A stretch of 64,000 bases of DNA from Stutzerimonas stutzeri (GTDB lineage Bacteria; Pseudomonadota; Gammaproteobacteria; Pseudomonadales; Pseudomonadaceae). The stretch is from contig NZ_JYHV01000020.1 in NCBI RefSeq assembly GCF_000952685.1, positions 111,501 to 175,500 on the forward strand, in the 5' to 3' direction. Positions 16,589-26,260 of the stretch are shown here, piece by piece. The number at the start of each line of letters is the position of its first letter. The stretch's first letter is position 1. The notes beneath the pieces were generated by a model that was not told the DNA's origin, did no database searches, and saw nothing but the letters and a program-made list of their open reading frames with translations. The position numbers were made by a program, and so were the translations under genes.

Positions 16589-17707
16589 ATGATTGTGATC
16601 AATGCTCGCTTTCTGACCCAGGAAATACGGGGAGTACAGCGCTTCGCAGAGCAGATCAGCCTGCAACTCAAAACCCTACGCGACGATCTGGTGTTCGTCG
16701 CCCCCCAGGATATCCGCCTGCACGGCAGTGCCGAGCAACTGCAGGTGCTTCGCATCGGCCGCCACCGCGGACATCTTTGGGAGCAGGTGGACCTCCCGCT
16801 GTGGCTGGTACGCAATGGCAGTCCGCCGCTGGTCTCATTTTGCAATACCGCCCCGCTGGTCTACGGCAACCAGATCGCGACCCACCATGACATCACCTAT
16901 GTCAGGCATCCGGAAAGCTACTCGAGAGCATTCCGGGCCACCTATCGCAACCTGACCCCCCTCTTACTCAAACGAATCAAGGCCTTGATTACCGTGAGCG
17001 AATTTTCCCGGAAAGAAATAGCGCGTTTCTACGGCTATCCGGCGCGCCACATCTGGGTGGTGCCCAACGCAGTGGATGCACGCTTTCAGCCCTTCTGCGC
17101 AGAGCAATGTCCCCGGGCCTCGGCGCCTTACCTGCTGGCCGTGTCCTCTCATAGCGCGCACAAGAACTTCGCCAGGATGGTTGCCGCGTTCCTCCGAATG
17201 GAAGGGCTCGAGGACGTCGAGCTACGCATCATTGGCGACTCGAATCGAGTCTTCTCCGGCAGCCTCCACGACGTTGTCGGCAGCCGTCGAATCCGCATGC
17301 TCGGCCGGCTCACCGATGAAGAACTGGTGGAGGCCTACCAGGGCGCAACAGCCTTCGTGTTCCCGTCCGTTTACGAAGGTTTCGGCATCCCCCCGCTCGA
17401 GGCGCAGGCCTGCGGCTGCCCGGTCATCGCCGCACGTGCCGCCTCCATTCCGGAGGTACTGGGCGACAGCGCCCTGTACTTCGACCCGCTGAAGGTCAAG
17501 GACATCGCGGATTGCATGCAGCGGATCCTGCGCGACGAAGCCTTGCGCCAGGATTTGCGGCGGCGTGGCAAGGCGAACGTGGCACGGTACTGCTGGAATT
17601 CATCGGCCCGACAGGTTTCCAGGCTGATCGACCAGGCATTCACCAACGTACGCGACGGCAATAAGGCAGGCCTACAGCGACTCCCGTTCAGCCAGCCGAA
17701 GCATTGA
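16589..17707 (+). CDS. Family 4 glycosyltransferase
   Basis: GT-B glycosyltransferase, 372 aa, preceded by GAGGAA. The N-terminus MIVINARFLTQEIRGVQRFAE is the form seen in mannosyl- and rhamnosyltransferases of EPS clusters (INARFLTQ, GVQRFA). The C-terminal domain has YLLAVSSHSAHKN and a VFPSVYEGFGIPPLE donor motif with the E-x7-E glutamates. No membrane helices. It follows the hydrolase by 45 bp. Donor sugar unknown. Confidence 0.9.
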   Translation: MIVINARFLTQEIRGVQRFAEQISLQLKTLRDDLVFVAPQDIRLHGSAEQLQVLRIGRHRGHLWEQVDLPLWLVRNGSPPLVSFCNTAPLVYGNQIATHHDITYVRHPESYSRAFRATYRNLTPLLLKRIKALITVSEFSRKEIARFYGYPARHIWVVPNAVDARFQPFCAEQCPRASAPYLLAVSSHSAHKNFARMVAAFLRMEGLEDVELRIIGDSNRVFSGSLHDVVGSRRIRMLGRLTDEELVEAYQGATAFVFPSVYEGFGIPPLEAQACGCPVIAARAASIPEVLGDSALYFDPLKVKDIADCMQRILRDEALRQDLRRRGKANVARYCWNSSARQVSRLIDQAFTNVRDGNKAGLQRLPFSQPKH

Positions 17708-17807
17708 CCCCCTCGTCGACAGATGCCCATCGCCGCACTTCGATACCCCAGTCGCCGAACGCTCGACGATTGATCCCGCTGCCACCTCATCCCTGAAAGG
17801 CTATCGT

Positions 17808-19025
17808 ATGAAAATCGCCATTGTTCATGACTGGCTGGTGACCTATGCCGGCGCCGAACGGGTGCTCGCCGGGCTGCTGGAGACCTGGCCGGAAGCAGAC
17901 CTGTTCGCCGTGATCGACTTCCTCTCCGATGAAGATCGCAGCAGTCTCGGCGGCAAGCGCGCCACCACCACCTTCATTCAGCAGCTTCCCAAGGCCAAGA
18001 CGCACTATCAGAAGTACCTGCCCCTGATGCCGCTGGCCATCGAACAGCTCGACATGTCGGCCTATGACCTGGTGATTTCCAGTAGTCACGCCGTGGCGAA
18101 GGGCGTACTCACCGGACCGAACCAGTTGCACATCAGCTACGTGCATTCGCCGATCCGCTACGCCTGGGACCTTCAGCATCAGTATCTGCACGAGGCCAGC
18201 CTGGACCATGGTTTCAAGGCCAAGCTGGCACGCATGCTTTTGCACTACATGCGTATGTGGGATCAGCGCACTGCGAGCGGCGTGGACGAGTTCATCGCCA
18301 ACTCGCATTTCATCGGCCGGCGCATCAACAAGAGTTATCGGCGCGAATCAACCGTCATCTATCCACCCGTCGACACCCGTCAGTTCACGCTGTATGCGAA
18401 CAAGGAAGACTTCTATCTGACGGCCTCACGGATGGTGCCCTACAAGCGCATTCCAATGATCGTCGAAGCGTTTTCCCGGATGCCTGACAAGAAGCTGATC
18501 GTCATCGGCGCAGGGCCCGAGATGGAAAAAGCGAAGGAGCTCGCAACGCCAAACGTGACGCTGATGGGTTATCAGAATTTCGCGGTGTTGCTGCACTACA
18601 TGCAGCGCGCGCGCGCATTCGTTTTCGCCGCGGAGGAAGACTTCGGTATCGCGCCGATCGAAGCCCAGGCGTGCGGAACGCCCGTCATCGCCTACGGTCG
18701 AGGCGGAGTACTGGAAACCGTTCGGGGCATTGATCATCCGGAGCCGACCGGGGTGTTCTACCCCGAGCAGACGCCCGAGTCTCTGATCGCTGCGATCGCG
18801 GAATTCGAATCGGAAGCACATCACATCTTTCCTGATGCATGCCGAGCCAGCGCGGAGCGTTTTTCAACCGAACGATTCAGGCAGGAGATCAGGGCTTTCG
18901 TAGATACTAGGGTTCGAGAGGTTTCGTTGCTTCAAGGGCAGGACGCGCTATTGCACCGAACGACCGTAACTCCGGCAAGCGTTACGCCGGTTTACCCCGC
19001 CGCGGTTCCAATGAAGCAAGCCTGA
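17808..19025 (+). CDS. Family 4 glycosyltransferase (WbaZ-like)
   Basis: GT-B glycosyltransferase, 405 aa. It begins MKIAIVHDWLVTYAGAERVL, very like mannosyltransferases of the WbaZ group. Conserved blocks include SSSHAVAKG, SYVHSPIRYAWD in the acceptor domain and AAEEDFGIAPIEAQACG in the donor domain, with the glutamate pair. The gap to the previous gene is 100 bp but shows no terminator. A ribosome site (AAAGG) lies upstream of the ATG. Mannose as donor is a family-level guess. Confidence 0.9.
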   Translation: MKIAIVHDWLVTYAGAERVLAGLLETWPEADLFAVIDFLSDEDRSSLGGKRATTTFIQQLPKAKTHYQKYLPLMPLAIEQLDMSAYDLVISSSHAVAKGVLTGPNQLHISYVHSPIRYAWDLQHQYLHEASLDHGFKAKLARMLLHYMRMWDQRTASGVDEFIANSHFIGRRINKSYRRESTVIYPPVDTRQFTLYANKEDFYLTASRMVPYKRIPMIVEAFSRMPDKKLIVIGAGPEMEKAKELATPNVTLMGYQNFAVLLHYMQRARAFVFAAEEDFGIAPIEAQACGTPVIAYGRGGVLETVRGIDHPEPTGVFYPEQTPESLIAAIAEFESEAHHIFPDACRASAERFSTERFRQEIRAFVDTRVREVSLLQGQDALLHRTTVTPASVTPVYPAAVPMKQA

Positions 19026-19058
19026 CCAAGACCTCATTACAATTGCGAGGTTTCAAGG

Positions 19059-19388
19059 ATGAACACTGCAACCCAATGCATCCGCACCACGTGCGTACTG
19101 AGCATCGCCCTGCTGATCTGCGGGACGACCGTCGCCACTCAAATTTCCGAACGTGCCAAAGCAAAGCTGTATCCGCAGGGATACGACAGTCTTGCGCGGG
19201 ACACGTATAGCTGCGCCAGCGGTGACCCCGCAGCAATCGCCTTCGATCATGGTGTTCGCCAGGGCGTTCCCTCCTGCGATGACAGCAGTCGCCGCGTAAC
19301 GGTATCCCCGTCCCCCGTACGCCTGGCGAAACCGCTGTCCGATAACCATTACATCCGCTCTGGCGACAGCATCCGCTACTCGTTCTAA
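19059..19388 (+). CDS. Small exported protein of the EPS cluster, unknown
   Basis: A 109-residue product with a signal-type N-terminus (basic start, then CVLSIALLICG, cleavage likely near VAT-QIS). The mature part is hydrophilic, with two cysteines (CASG, SCDD) that could form a periplasmic disulfide. A purine-rich GCGAGG precedes the ATG. No family is recognised. It lies between glycosyltransferase genes on the same strand, so an accessory role in polymer export or binding is possible but unproved. Confidence 0.65.
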   Translation: MNTATQCIRTTCVLSIALLICGTTVATQISERAKAKLYPQGYDSLARDTYSCASGDPAAIAFDHGVRQGVPSCDDSSRRVTVSPSPVRLAKPLSDNHYIRSGDSIRYSF

Positions 19389-19411
19389 CCCTGCGACCTT
19401 TTGGAGGCGCT

Positions 19412-19624
19412 ATGGACAGTGAAGACCAAAACAGGCAATCGCTGATTTATGCCGACGGATATTCCTATACCGAAATATTCCAGGCACCCGAACTACCGGG
19501 AATGCCTGGCGGCAGTCGGTTGATCAGTGTGTTTCATGCTTTTTTTACCGCAGACCGAGACAACGACATTCTCGACGCCGATCCGACTGCGCTGATGAGG
19601 ATGAAAATGACCAGCGACCTCTGA
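19412..19624 (+). CDS. Small soluble protein of the EPS cluster, unknown
   Basis: A 70-residue product with a strong TTGGAGG ribosome site 7 nt before the ATG and 23 bp after the preceding small gene. It has an acidic N-terminus and no signal peptide, membrane helix or cysteine. The C-terminal part contains DRDNDILDADPTAL, which resembles a calcium-loop-like Asp pattern but is too short to call. No family recognised. Co-transcription with 19059-19388 is likely. Confidence 0.55.
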   Translation: MDSEDQNRQSLIYADGYSYTEIFQAPELPGMPGGSRLISVFHAFFTADRDNDILDADPTALMRMKMTSDL

Positions 19625-19717
19625 AATTCGAACCGCACGCGTCCCGCTGCTGTCCCTAAGCGCCTCGTCAGACGGCCCTTCCGCGCCCTCTGACGCGGCG
19701 ATCGTTCCCCCCGATTC

Positions 19718-20731
19718 ATGCAGAGCCCCCCAATGACTCCGAAAACCTCCGTGGTGACCGTGACCTATGGAGATCGGCTGGCTTATTTGCAGCAGCTGAT
19801 CGAGCGCGCGCTGGCGTTCGTCGAGATTAACGAAGTGATCATCGTGAGCAACGCCGCGCTCGCACCGCTGGAACAATTGTCAGAACGCTGGCCGGGAAAG
19901 GTCCGATTGATTCAGCTGCAACACAATACCGGCTCGGCGAATGGCTATGCCGTGGCGCTCGAAGCCGCGCTGGCCGGCGGCGCCGATTACATCTGGATGA
20001 TGGATGACGATAACGCCCCGACGGCCGCCGCAGTGTCGATCCTGCATCGGGAGGTCGCGCGTCTGGGCAGCCTGCTCGGCCCGGATCGGGTGGCAGTACT
20101 GGGCTACCGGGCAACACAGCAGGCCGACATCGCCCAAGGCGTACCGCCGCGCTATATCTTGCAGCCGCGCTCCAGCTATTTCGGCTTTCACATCGCCCAG
20201 TTACCTTTCAAGATCTGGCGTAGGCTTCCTTGGGCCAAACGGCCCGGCAAGCGGCTGGCGAGTATCAGTCTGCCCTTCGCTCCCTACGGCGGCATGCTCG
20301 CGCATTGCAGTCTGTACCAGCGCATCGGCCTGCCGTTGAAAGATTTGGTGCTATACGTCGACGACACTGAGTACACCCGGCGCATCACCGCAAGCGGGGG
20401 GCGATTGTTCCTGTTCACCGATGCGGTAATCGACGAGCTTGAGCAGTCTTGGAACATCAAGGCGCACACACGTAATATCTACGAAGCCTTTCTGCTCGGT
20501 GACTCGGACTTCCGCGCCTATTACACCGCACGCAATCAAGCCTGGTTCGACAAGAACGTCTGGGCCGCCTCCCCCCGGTTGCATCGCCTCAATCGGGCGA
20601 TCTTTCTCACCCTGCTGCGCCTGATCGCCCGGCTGCGCAATACCCGTGAGCGCCTGGCGCTTATCGAACAAGCCATCCATGACGGCGAAAACGGCGTTCT
20701 GGGAATGAGCAAAACTTTCCCGTTGCGTTGA
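19718..20731 (+). CDS. Family 2 glycosyltransferase
   Basis: GT-A glycosyltransferase, 337 aa (335 or 332 if a later ATG, e.g. 19733, is used). SVVTVTYGDR opens the nucleotide-binding domain, NTGSANGYAVALEAAL is the GlfT/rhamnosyltransferase-type helix and MMDDDN (DDD at 96-98) the metal-binding motif. The C-terminal part contains YVDDTEYTRRI, as in rhamnosyl- and galactofuranosyltransferases. It is 93 bp after the small gene at 19412 and is followed by the acyltransferase. Probably adds a side-branch or late sugar; specificity unknown. Confidence 0.88.
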   Translation: MQSPPMTPKTSVVTVTYGDRLAYLQQLIERALAFVEINEVIIVSNAALAPLEQLSERWPGKVRLIQLQHNTGSANGYAVALEAALAGGADYIWMMDDDNAPTAAAVSILHREVARLGSLLGPDRVAVLGYRATQQADIAQGVPPRYILQPRSSYFGFHIAQLPFKIWRRLPWAKRPGKRLASISLPFAPYGGMLAHCSLYQRIGLPLKDLVLYVDDTEYTRRITASGGRLFLFTDAVIDELEQSWNIKAHTRNIYEAFLLGDSDFRAYYTARNQAWFDKNVWAASPRLHRLNRAIFLTLLRLIARLRNTRERLALIEQAIHDGENGVLGMSKTFPLR

Positions 20732-20777
20732 GCCCTGCCTGTAGCAGTGCTGGCGCCCGGATCACCAGGACTTGTCC

Positions 20778-21848
20778 ATGGATATCGCTTCGACTCAGCG
20801 CGAGCAGAACAACTTCGACTTCTTGCGTTTTTTTGCCGCTTCGGCAGTGGTCCTTGGCCACTGCTATTGGCTGTCGGGGGCCGGCGAAGTCGAACCGGTA
20901 CGGCTGTTTACCGGATCCATGGATACCGCTGACATTGCCGTGAACCTGTTCTTCGTCATGAGCGGATTTTTGATCGCCGCATCATGGATCAACAGTCGCA
21001 GTCCGCTGGACTTCGCCGCGAAACGCGCCCTGCGGATTTTCCCGGCGTTGGGCGTATCGGTACTTTTGACCGTGCTCATTGTCGGGCCGCTGGCGACCGA
21101 GCTGTCACTCGAGGAGTACTTTCTTAACCGCCAGACCTTGGGCTACCTCGGCAACATCGCGCTGATTACGCATTTCCATCTGCCCGAGGTGTTTACCGGC
21201 AATCCCTTTCCCGAAACCGTCAACGGCTCCGTCTGGACGTTGCCCTACGAAGTGCTGATGTACGTTTCCTTGCTGCTGATGGGATTGCTCCGTGTATTCG
21301 GCCGTATCGCAGTGCTGGTGGTACCTATCGCGTTGATACTGATCCATTTCCAGCTGGCACCGAGCCTGGGCCTGGAAAGCGACATTCTGCGCAAGTCGAC
21401 CCGACTGGGCATGTTCTTCTTCCTGGGCTCGGCGTTGTACCTGTTTCGCCGCAGCGTGCCGTGGAACTGGAAGATCGCGCTGACGCTGCTGGCCGTATCG
21501 CTGCTCAGCGCGCAGACTGAATTGTGGCTATTCGTCCACGTCCTGACCTTGCCTTACCTGACTATCTATCTGGCGCACCTGCCCATCCCGCGATTGTCCC
21601 GGTTCGGCAAATATGGCGATTTTTCCTACGGTATCTACATTTTCAGCTTTCCGATCCAACAGCTGCTGATGCACGGGTTCAGTCCGCAGTTGCCACTGGG
21701 TGCGTTCATGGCGATCAGCCTGTCAGCGAGTATCGCTATCGCGGCGTTATCCTGGCATTTGATCGAGTCTCCAGCGCTGCGATTGAAACGCTATCTGCCC
21801 GGAGCGCGAGCGAGTATCAGCCGTACAGACCTCAGCCCAGCCCCCTGA
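20778..21848 (+). CDS. Acyltransferase family 3 (PslL/OafA-like) membrane protein
   Basis: Inner-membrane O-acyltransferase, 356 aa, about ten hydrophobic helices. The first helix has FDFLRFFAASAVVLGH with the family's Arg and His28. NLFFVMSGFLIAASW and NGSVWTLPYEV are further AT3 hallmarks. The ATG has AGGA 7 nt upstream; a TTG at 20772 is the alternative. It would O-acetylate or otherwise acylate the polymer or its precursor. It is the last gene of the cluster, the same end position that pslL has in psl operons. Confidence 0.9.
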   Translation: MDIASTQREQNNFDFLRFFAASAVVLGHCYWLSGAGEVEPVRLFTGSMDTADIAVNLFFVMSGFLIAASWINSRSPLDFAAKRALRIFPALGVSVLLTVLIVGPLATELSLEEYFLNRQTLGYLGNIALITHFHLPEVFTGNPFPETVNGSVWTLPYEVLMYVSLLLMGLLRVFGRIAVLVVPIALILIHFQLAPSLGLESDILRKSTRLGMFFFLGSALYLFRRSVPWNWKIALTLLAVSLLSAQTELWLFVHVLTLPYLTIYLAHLPIPRLSRFGKYGDFSYGIYIFSFPIQQLLMHGFSPQLPLGAFMAISLSASIAIAALSWHLIESPALRLKRYLPGARASISRTDLSPAP

Positions 21849-21971
21849 CCAATGCGTCTGCCTCGCTTGATAGGCCCCATCTCTCACAGATTTCGTTGCA
21901 AGTCTGGAGCCCTGTAGTCAAACGCCCTACCATGCATCACGATTCCTTCCTGCCTACCACAATCAGACCCC

Positions 21972-23576
21972 ATGCCTTTTGCCCCACTGTTTCGCGTAGA
22001 CCTGCGACGGCTGATCGTAATGCTGGCCATCCTCAGCGGGTTGATTACGCTGAGCATCAGCTTTTATGCGAGCTATCAGGTGCAGCGCGATTCACTCATC
22101 GACAGTACCCTCGAGGCCAACCGGGTCTACGCACTCAAGCTTGCAATCGGCACAGAAACCTTCTTCGATTCGGTACAGCAACAGCTCGCATACAGCGCGG
22201 GTATCCTCGGCGGGCAGTTCAACGATAACGGCAAGCTACTTAGCGAGGCCGAACGCCTACGATTGCAGACGAACAGCTTCAATACCGTGGTCGTCACCGA
22301 TGCCTGGAGCGTAATACGCGCGACGTCGCGTAATGCCGAGCGGCTGATCGGTCAGCGGTTGGATTCGCCCGGTGCACGCGAAGCGCTTCGAGAGCGTAGA
22401 GCGCTGATCAGCAGCCCCTACATTTCAGCGATCGGTACGCTGGTGGTCCTGATCTCGCATCCGATCGTGGACAAGGAAGGCACTTACCTCGGCTATATCG
22501 GCGGAGTCATCAGTCTCAAGGAGCCGAACATACTCAACAGCATGCTTGGCGAGCACTACTACCAGGACGGCTCCTATCTCTACGCCGTTGATCAGAACCG
22601 GCGCTTGCTGTACCACCCAGACCCCAAACGGTTAGGCACCGTCGTGAAGGGAAACCCAGTCATCGATCGGGTAATCCACGGCGAGTCGGGCAGCCAGCGG
22701 GTCATCAACAGCCAGGGGCAGGACATGCTAGCCGGCTTTGCAGCGGTTCCAACCGCCCGCTGGGGCATCGTCGCGCAACGACCGACCGCGGTGACGCTGC
22801 ACCCACTCGACAATCTGATGCTCGAGATCCTGCGGCAAACAGCGCCCCTCGCACTGCTGACGTTTATCGGCGTCTGGTGGTTGTCAGCGCTGATTTCACG
22901 CCCGCTCTGGCAGTTGGCGAGAAGCGCCGGCGAAATGGACGCCCCTACCAGCGCGGAAAGAATCCAACGTATCCGCTCCTGGTATTTCGAAGCCGCGCAG
23001 CTCAAGCGCGCCTTGAAGCTGGGCATCAGCCTGCTGCACCAACGCATCGGCAAGCTCAATCTCGATGCCCAGACCGACCCGCTGACCGGCCTGCACAACC
23101 GCCGCGGTCTTACCCTGGCTCTGGACGCGTTAAGCGCCGAAGGCCACTCGTTCGCCGTCATTGCTCTGGATATCGATCACTTCAAGCGCATCAATGACAA
23201 CTACGGCCATGACGTTGGCGATCAGGTCATTCTTCATCTCGCTCAGCTGATGACCGCCTGCTCGCGTGGCGCCGACACGCTGTGCCGAAGTGGTGGCGAG
23301 GAGTTTCTGATGCTGCTGCCAAACACCAGCATCGAATCCGCACTACGGGTCGCCGAGCGCTTGCGCCAGTGTGTCGAGCAGGAGCAGATTGCACCGGTGG
23401 GGCACATCACCATTTCTCTGGGTATTGCCGTCTGGCCGGTACACGCCGACGGAATCGATCGCGTGCTCAAGCTGGCCGACGGGGCGCTGTACCGGGCCAA
23501 GCAGCAGGGCCGCAATCGATCAGAGGTCGCCGAACTGGATCGGGACCCAACGGAAGATTCCAACCGGGACGGCTAG
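21972..23576 (+). CDS. Membrane diguanylate cyclase, dCache-GGDEF
   Basis: Makes cyclic di-GMP from two GTP. The 534-residue protein has a first transmembrane helix (about 16-36), a periplasmic double-Cache sensor region (about 45-275), a second helix (about 292-312), a short linker and a C-terminal GGDEF domain (about 365-525). The active-site motif is intact as GGEEF at 441-445. An inhibitory I-site RxxD (Arg432-Asp435) lies exactly five residues before it, so product feedback is expected. It lies 123 bp after the EPS cluster on the same strand. Sensor ligand unknown. Confidence 0.93.
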   Translation: MPFAPLFRVDLRRLIVMLAILSGLITLSISFYASYQVQRDSLIDSTLEANRVYALKLAIGTETFFDSVQQQLAYSAGILGGQFNDNGKLLSEAERLRLQTNSFNTVVVTDAWSVIRATSRNAERLIGQRLDSPGAREALRERRALISSPYISAIGTLVVLISHPIVDKEGTYLGYIGGVISLKEPNILNSMLGEHYYQDGSYLYAVDQNRRLLYHPDPKRLGTVVKGNPVIDRVIHGESGSQRVINSQGQDMLAGFAAVPTARWGIVAQRPTAVTLHPLDNLMLEILRQTAPLALLTFIGVWWLSALISRPLWQLARSAGEMDAPTSAERIQRIRSWYFEAAQLKRALKLGISLLHQRIGKLNLDAQTDPLTGLHNRRGLTLALDALSAEGHSFAVIALDIDHFKRINDNYGHDVGDQVILHLAQLMTACSRGADTLCRSGGEEFLMLLPNTSIESALRVAERLRQCVEQEQIAPVGHITISLGIAVWPVHADGIDRVLKLADGALYRAKQQGRNRSEVAELDRDPTEDSNRDG

Positions 23577-23707
23577 CCGACAGGGGCACACCCTACTCGG
23601 CCGGCGTGGACTCACACCGGCCGAGCACGACGACCGACATGGCTAAAAAACATCCAGCTCTGTATACTCGCGCGCCTTTTTCATGCGCTGTTCCGAGGTC
23701 ATTGTCG

Positions 23708-25030
23708 ATGAGCAAAACGCCAACAGTCGGGTTCGTATCACTGGGCTGCCCCAAAGCCACGGTGGACTCCGAACGCATCCTGACTCAGCTGCGCATGGAG
23801 GGCTATCAGATCGTGCCCACCTACCAGGACGCCGACGTGGTGGTGGTCAACACCTGCGGCTTCATCGACAGCGCCAAGGCCGAATCGCTGGATGCCATCG
23901 GCGAGGCCATCGCCGAGAACGGCAAGGTGATCGTCACCGGCTGCATGGGCGTGGCTGAAGACAGCATCCGCAACGTGCATCCCAGTGTGCTGGCCGTCAC
24001 CGGTCCGCAGCAGTACGAGCAGGTGGTCAATGCCGTGCATGAAGTGGTGCCGCCGAATATCGACCACGATCCCTTCATCGATCTGGTTCCGCCGCAGGGC
24101 ATCAAGTTGACCCCGCGCCATTACGCCTATCTGAAGATTTCCGAAGGCTGCAACCACACCTGCAGCTTCTGCATCATCCCCTCCATGCGCGGCAAGCTGG
24201 TCAGCCGCCCGGTGGGCGATGTGCTGAGCGAAGCCGAGCGTCTGGTCAAGGCAGGCGTCAAGGAGATCCTGGTGATTTCCCAGGACACCAGCGCTTACGG
24301 CGTCGACATGAAATACAAGACCGACTTCTGGAACGGTCAGCCGGTCAAGACGCGCATGCTGGAGCTCTGCCAGGCGCTGTCGAGCATGGGCGTGTGGGTA
24401 CGTCTGCATTACGTCTACCCGTACCCGAACGTCGACGACGTGATTCCACTGATGGCCGAGGGCAAACTGCTGCCCTACCTCGACATTCCCTTCCAGCACG
24501 CCAGCCCGAAAGTACTGAAAGCCATGAAGCGCCCGGCCTTCGAGGACAAGACCCTGGCTCGCATCAAGAAGTGGCGCGAGATCTGCCCGCAGCTGACCAT
24601 TCGTTCGACCTTCATCGTCGGCTTCCCCGGCGAGACCGAGGAGGACTTTCAGTACCTGCTCGACTGGCTCACCGAAGCACAGTTGGACCGTGTCGGCTGC
24701 TTCCAGTACTCCCCGGTCGAGGGCGCACCGGCCGAGGCGCTGGGCCTGGAGCCGGTGCCGGATGAGATCAAGCAAGACCGCTGGGACCGTTTCATGGCCC
24801 ACCAGCAGGCCATCAGCGCCGCGCGGCTGGAGCGCAAGGTCGGTCAGGAAATCGAAGTTTTGATCGACGAAGTCGATGAAGATGGTGCGATCGGTCGTTC
24901 CTACGCCGATGCCCCGGAGATCGACGGCATGGTCTACGTCGACAGCGAACATCCGCTGCAGGCCGGCGACAAGGTCTGGGTTCGTGTGACCAACGCCGAC
25001 GAGTACGACCTGTGGGCCGAGACCATCTGA
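23708..25030 (+). CDS. rimO: Ribosomal protein S12 methylthiotransferase RimO
   Basis: Radical-SAM enzyme that adds a methylthio group to Asp88 of ribosomal protein S12. The 440-residue protein has an N-terminal UPF0004 domain ([24 protein letters not shown]) with three cysteines for the auxiliary cluster, the radical-SAM motif CNHTCSFC, and a C-terminal TRAM domain with [13 protein letters not shown]. The ATG at 23708 gives the standard N-terminus; a far longer in-frame extension runs antisense-like through the cyclase gene and is rejected. A TATACT hexamer at 23663-23668 may be its -10. Confidence 0.97.
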   Translation: MSKTPTVGFVSLGCPKATVDSERILTQLRMEGYQIVPTYQDADVVVVNTCGFIDSAKAESLDAIGEAIAENGKVIVTGCMGVAEDSIRNVHPSVLAVTGPQQYEQVVNAVHEVVPPNIDHDPFIDLVPPQGIKLTPRHYAYLKISEGCNHTCSFCIIPSMRGKLVSRPVGDVLSEAERLVKAGVKEILVISQDTSAYGVDMKYKTDFWNGQPVKTRMLELCQALSSMGVWVRLHYVYPYPNVDDVIPLMAEGKLLPYLDIPFQHASPKVLKAMKRPAFEDKTLARIKKWREICPQLTIRSTFIVGFPGETEEDFQYLLDWLTEAQLDRVGCFQYSPVEGAPAEALGLEPVPDEIKQDRWDRFMAHQQAISAARLERKVGQEIEVLIDEVDEDGAIGRSYADAPEIDGMVYVDSEHPLQAGDKVWVRVTNADEYDLWAETI

Positions 25031-25089
25031 TCAAAGTCGGCCAAAACCCCATAAAGACCTCGCCCCGGCGGGGCTCGAGGTGACAAATG

Positions 25090-25115
25090 AACCCCGCCAA
25101 TCGGCGGGGTTTTTC
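25090..25115 (+). terminator. Rho-independent terminator of rimO
   Basis: ACCCCGCC, loop AATC, GGCGGGGT, then TTTTTCG. Perfect 8-bp G+C-rich stem with a T-run, 60 bp after the rimO stop. Confidence 0.9.
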
Positions 25116-25220
25116 GTTTCTCCGGTAGCGATCATCATCGGCCACCTTAAGGAGCAATGGTGGCGCCGCGGCAGCCCTGACGTCGCGCCACGTTGAGTTC
25201 GGCCCTGATGGCCAATTGCC

Positions 25221-25237
25221 CGCATCAAATTGGGGCA
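25221..25237 (+). promoter_or_regulatory. NtrC-like site upstream of the OmpK/Tsx porin
   Basis: CGCATCAAATTGGGGCA matches 11 of 14 fixed positions of the dyad TGCACCA-N3-TGGTGCA. It lies about 150 bp before the -24/-12 promoter, a normal enhancer distance. Confidence 0.4.
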
Positions 25238-25372
25238 CTGTCGGTACGGTCAGGTTTTTTATGGAGCGGCATTAGGTAAAGGCGCTTGCAGAAATCGATC
25301 AAGCGCCTCATGAACTAAACTATGTACTTGAAATAAAAAGATATTCAAAGAGCCCCCATCGTTAAATAATAC

Positions 25373-25389
25373 TTGGCGCAGGTCTTGCT
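25373..25389 (+). promoter_or_regulatory. Sigma-54 promoter of the OmpK/Tsx porin
   Basis: TTGGCGCAGGTCTTGCT fits the RpoN consensus TTGGCACGGNNNTTGCW with two differences; the invariant GG and GC are 10 nt apart. Transcription would begin near 25400, some 57 nt before the ATG. Confidence 0.72.
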
Positions 25390-25456
25390 TAAGCAGCAAC
25401 ATCTGACCATCCGGCCAAGAAAAACAAGCCACATAACGCAATAGGAGCTCTCCTCT

Positions 25457-26260
25457 ATGAAGTCCATTCTGACCATCGCCGCGCTCGCGGGCAGCCTGAC
25501 GCTCGCAGGCCAGGCGGCCGCCGCGCCAATGCTGTGGCAAAACAACAGCCTGACCTATCTCTACGGCAAGAACTTCTCTGTAGACGGTGCCGGCGGCAAA
25601 GAAGGCGATATCCAGCAGACCATCACCTTCGAACATGCCAGCGGTTGGACTTGGGGGGATATGTTCCTGTTCGTCGATAACAAGTGGTACAACGGCATCT
25701 CCGGCAGCGACGGCCACACCTACTACGGTGAGTTCAGCCCGCGCCTGTCGCTGGGCAAGATCACCGGCGCCGATCTCTCCTTCGGCCCGGTCACGGACGT
25801 GCTGCTCTCGGCCACCTACGAACGCGGCGAAGGACGCAATCGCAACTATCTGCTCGGCCCAGCGGTGGATCTGGAAGTGCCCGGCTTCGACCGGCTCTCA
25901 ATCAACACCTACTACCGCAAGCCTGACGGTATCACCGGCGCGCCGAGCGGCCAGTGGCAGATCACACCGACCTGGGCCATGACCTTCCCGGTGGGCAAGT
26001 CAGACATCCTGTTCGATGGCTTTATCGACTGGGTCGTCAACGACGCGGGCTCCAAGGCCAAGGGGGACTACCTGGCCAAAAACTTCCACTTCAACCCGCA
26101 GGTCAAGTACGACCTCGGCAAGGCGCTCGATTACACGCCAGGCAAGCTCTACGTCGGTATCGAATATGACTACTGGACGAACAAGTATGGAATCGAGGAC
26201 AGCAGTGCCTTCAATACCGACAACAACGTCACCAACTTCATCGTCAAGGCTCATTTCTGA
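25457..26260 (+). CDS. Outer-membrane nucleoside channel-like protein (OmpK/Tsx family)
   Basis: A 267-residue outer-membrane beta-barrel. Signal peptide 1-22 (AGQAAA-AP), then alternating hydrophobic strands with aromatic girdles and a C-terminal Phe (KAHF), the barrel-assembly signal. WQNNSLTYLYG and HASGWTWGDMFLFVDN are hallmarks of the OmpK/Tsx family, whose Tsx member passes nucleosides. An AGGAGCTC ribosome site precedes the ATG. It has its own sigma-54-type promoter and stands at the start of a region encoding a RutR-like regulator and a BMP-type importer, which supports a role in nucleoside or nucleobase uptake. Confidence 0.88.
   Translation: MKSILTIAALAGSLTLAGQAAAAPMLWQNNSLTYLYGKNFSVDGAGGKEGDIQQTITFEHASGWTWGDMFLFVDNKWYNGISGSDGHTYYGEFSPRLSLGKITGADLSFGPVTDVLLSATYERGEGRNRNYLLGPAVDLEVPGFDRLSINTYYRKPDGITGAPSGQWQITPTWAMTFPVGKSDILFDGFIDWVVNDAGSKAKGDYLAKNFHFNPQVKYDLGKALDYTPGKLYVGIEYDYWTNKYGIEDSSAFNTDNNVTNFIVKAHF

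Larger units (their letters stand above)
25031..25456 (+). other. Intergenic region, rimO terminator and porin control sites
   Basis: No gene is seen in these 426 bp. A hairpin rich in G+C (CGCCCCGGCGGGGC, near 25061-25075) and the rimO terminator (25090-25115) lie at the start. An NtrC-like site (25221-25237) and a sigma-54 promoter (25373-25389) precede the porin gene. Confidence 0.6.

Noticed and set aside
23282-23707. N-terminal extension of rimO through the cyclase gene
   Set aside because: The extension overlaps a well-supported GGDEF domain in another frame; the family start is at 23708.
25238-25253. CTGTCGGTACGGTCAG as a further RutR-like operator before the porin
   Set aside because: It shares only outer bases with the other dyads and lies 120 bp before the better sigma-54 promoter; likely chance.
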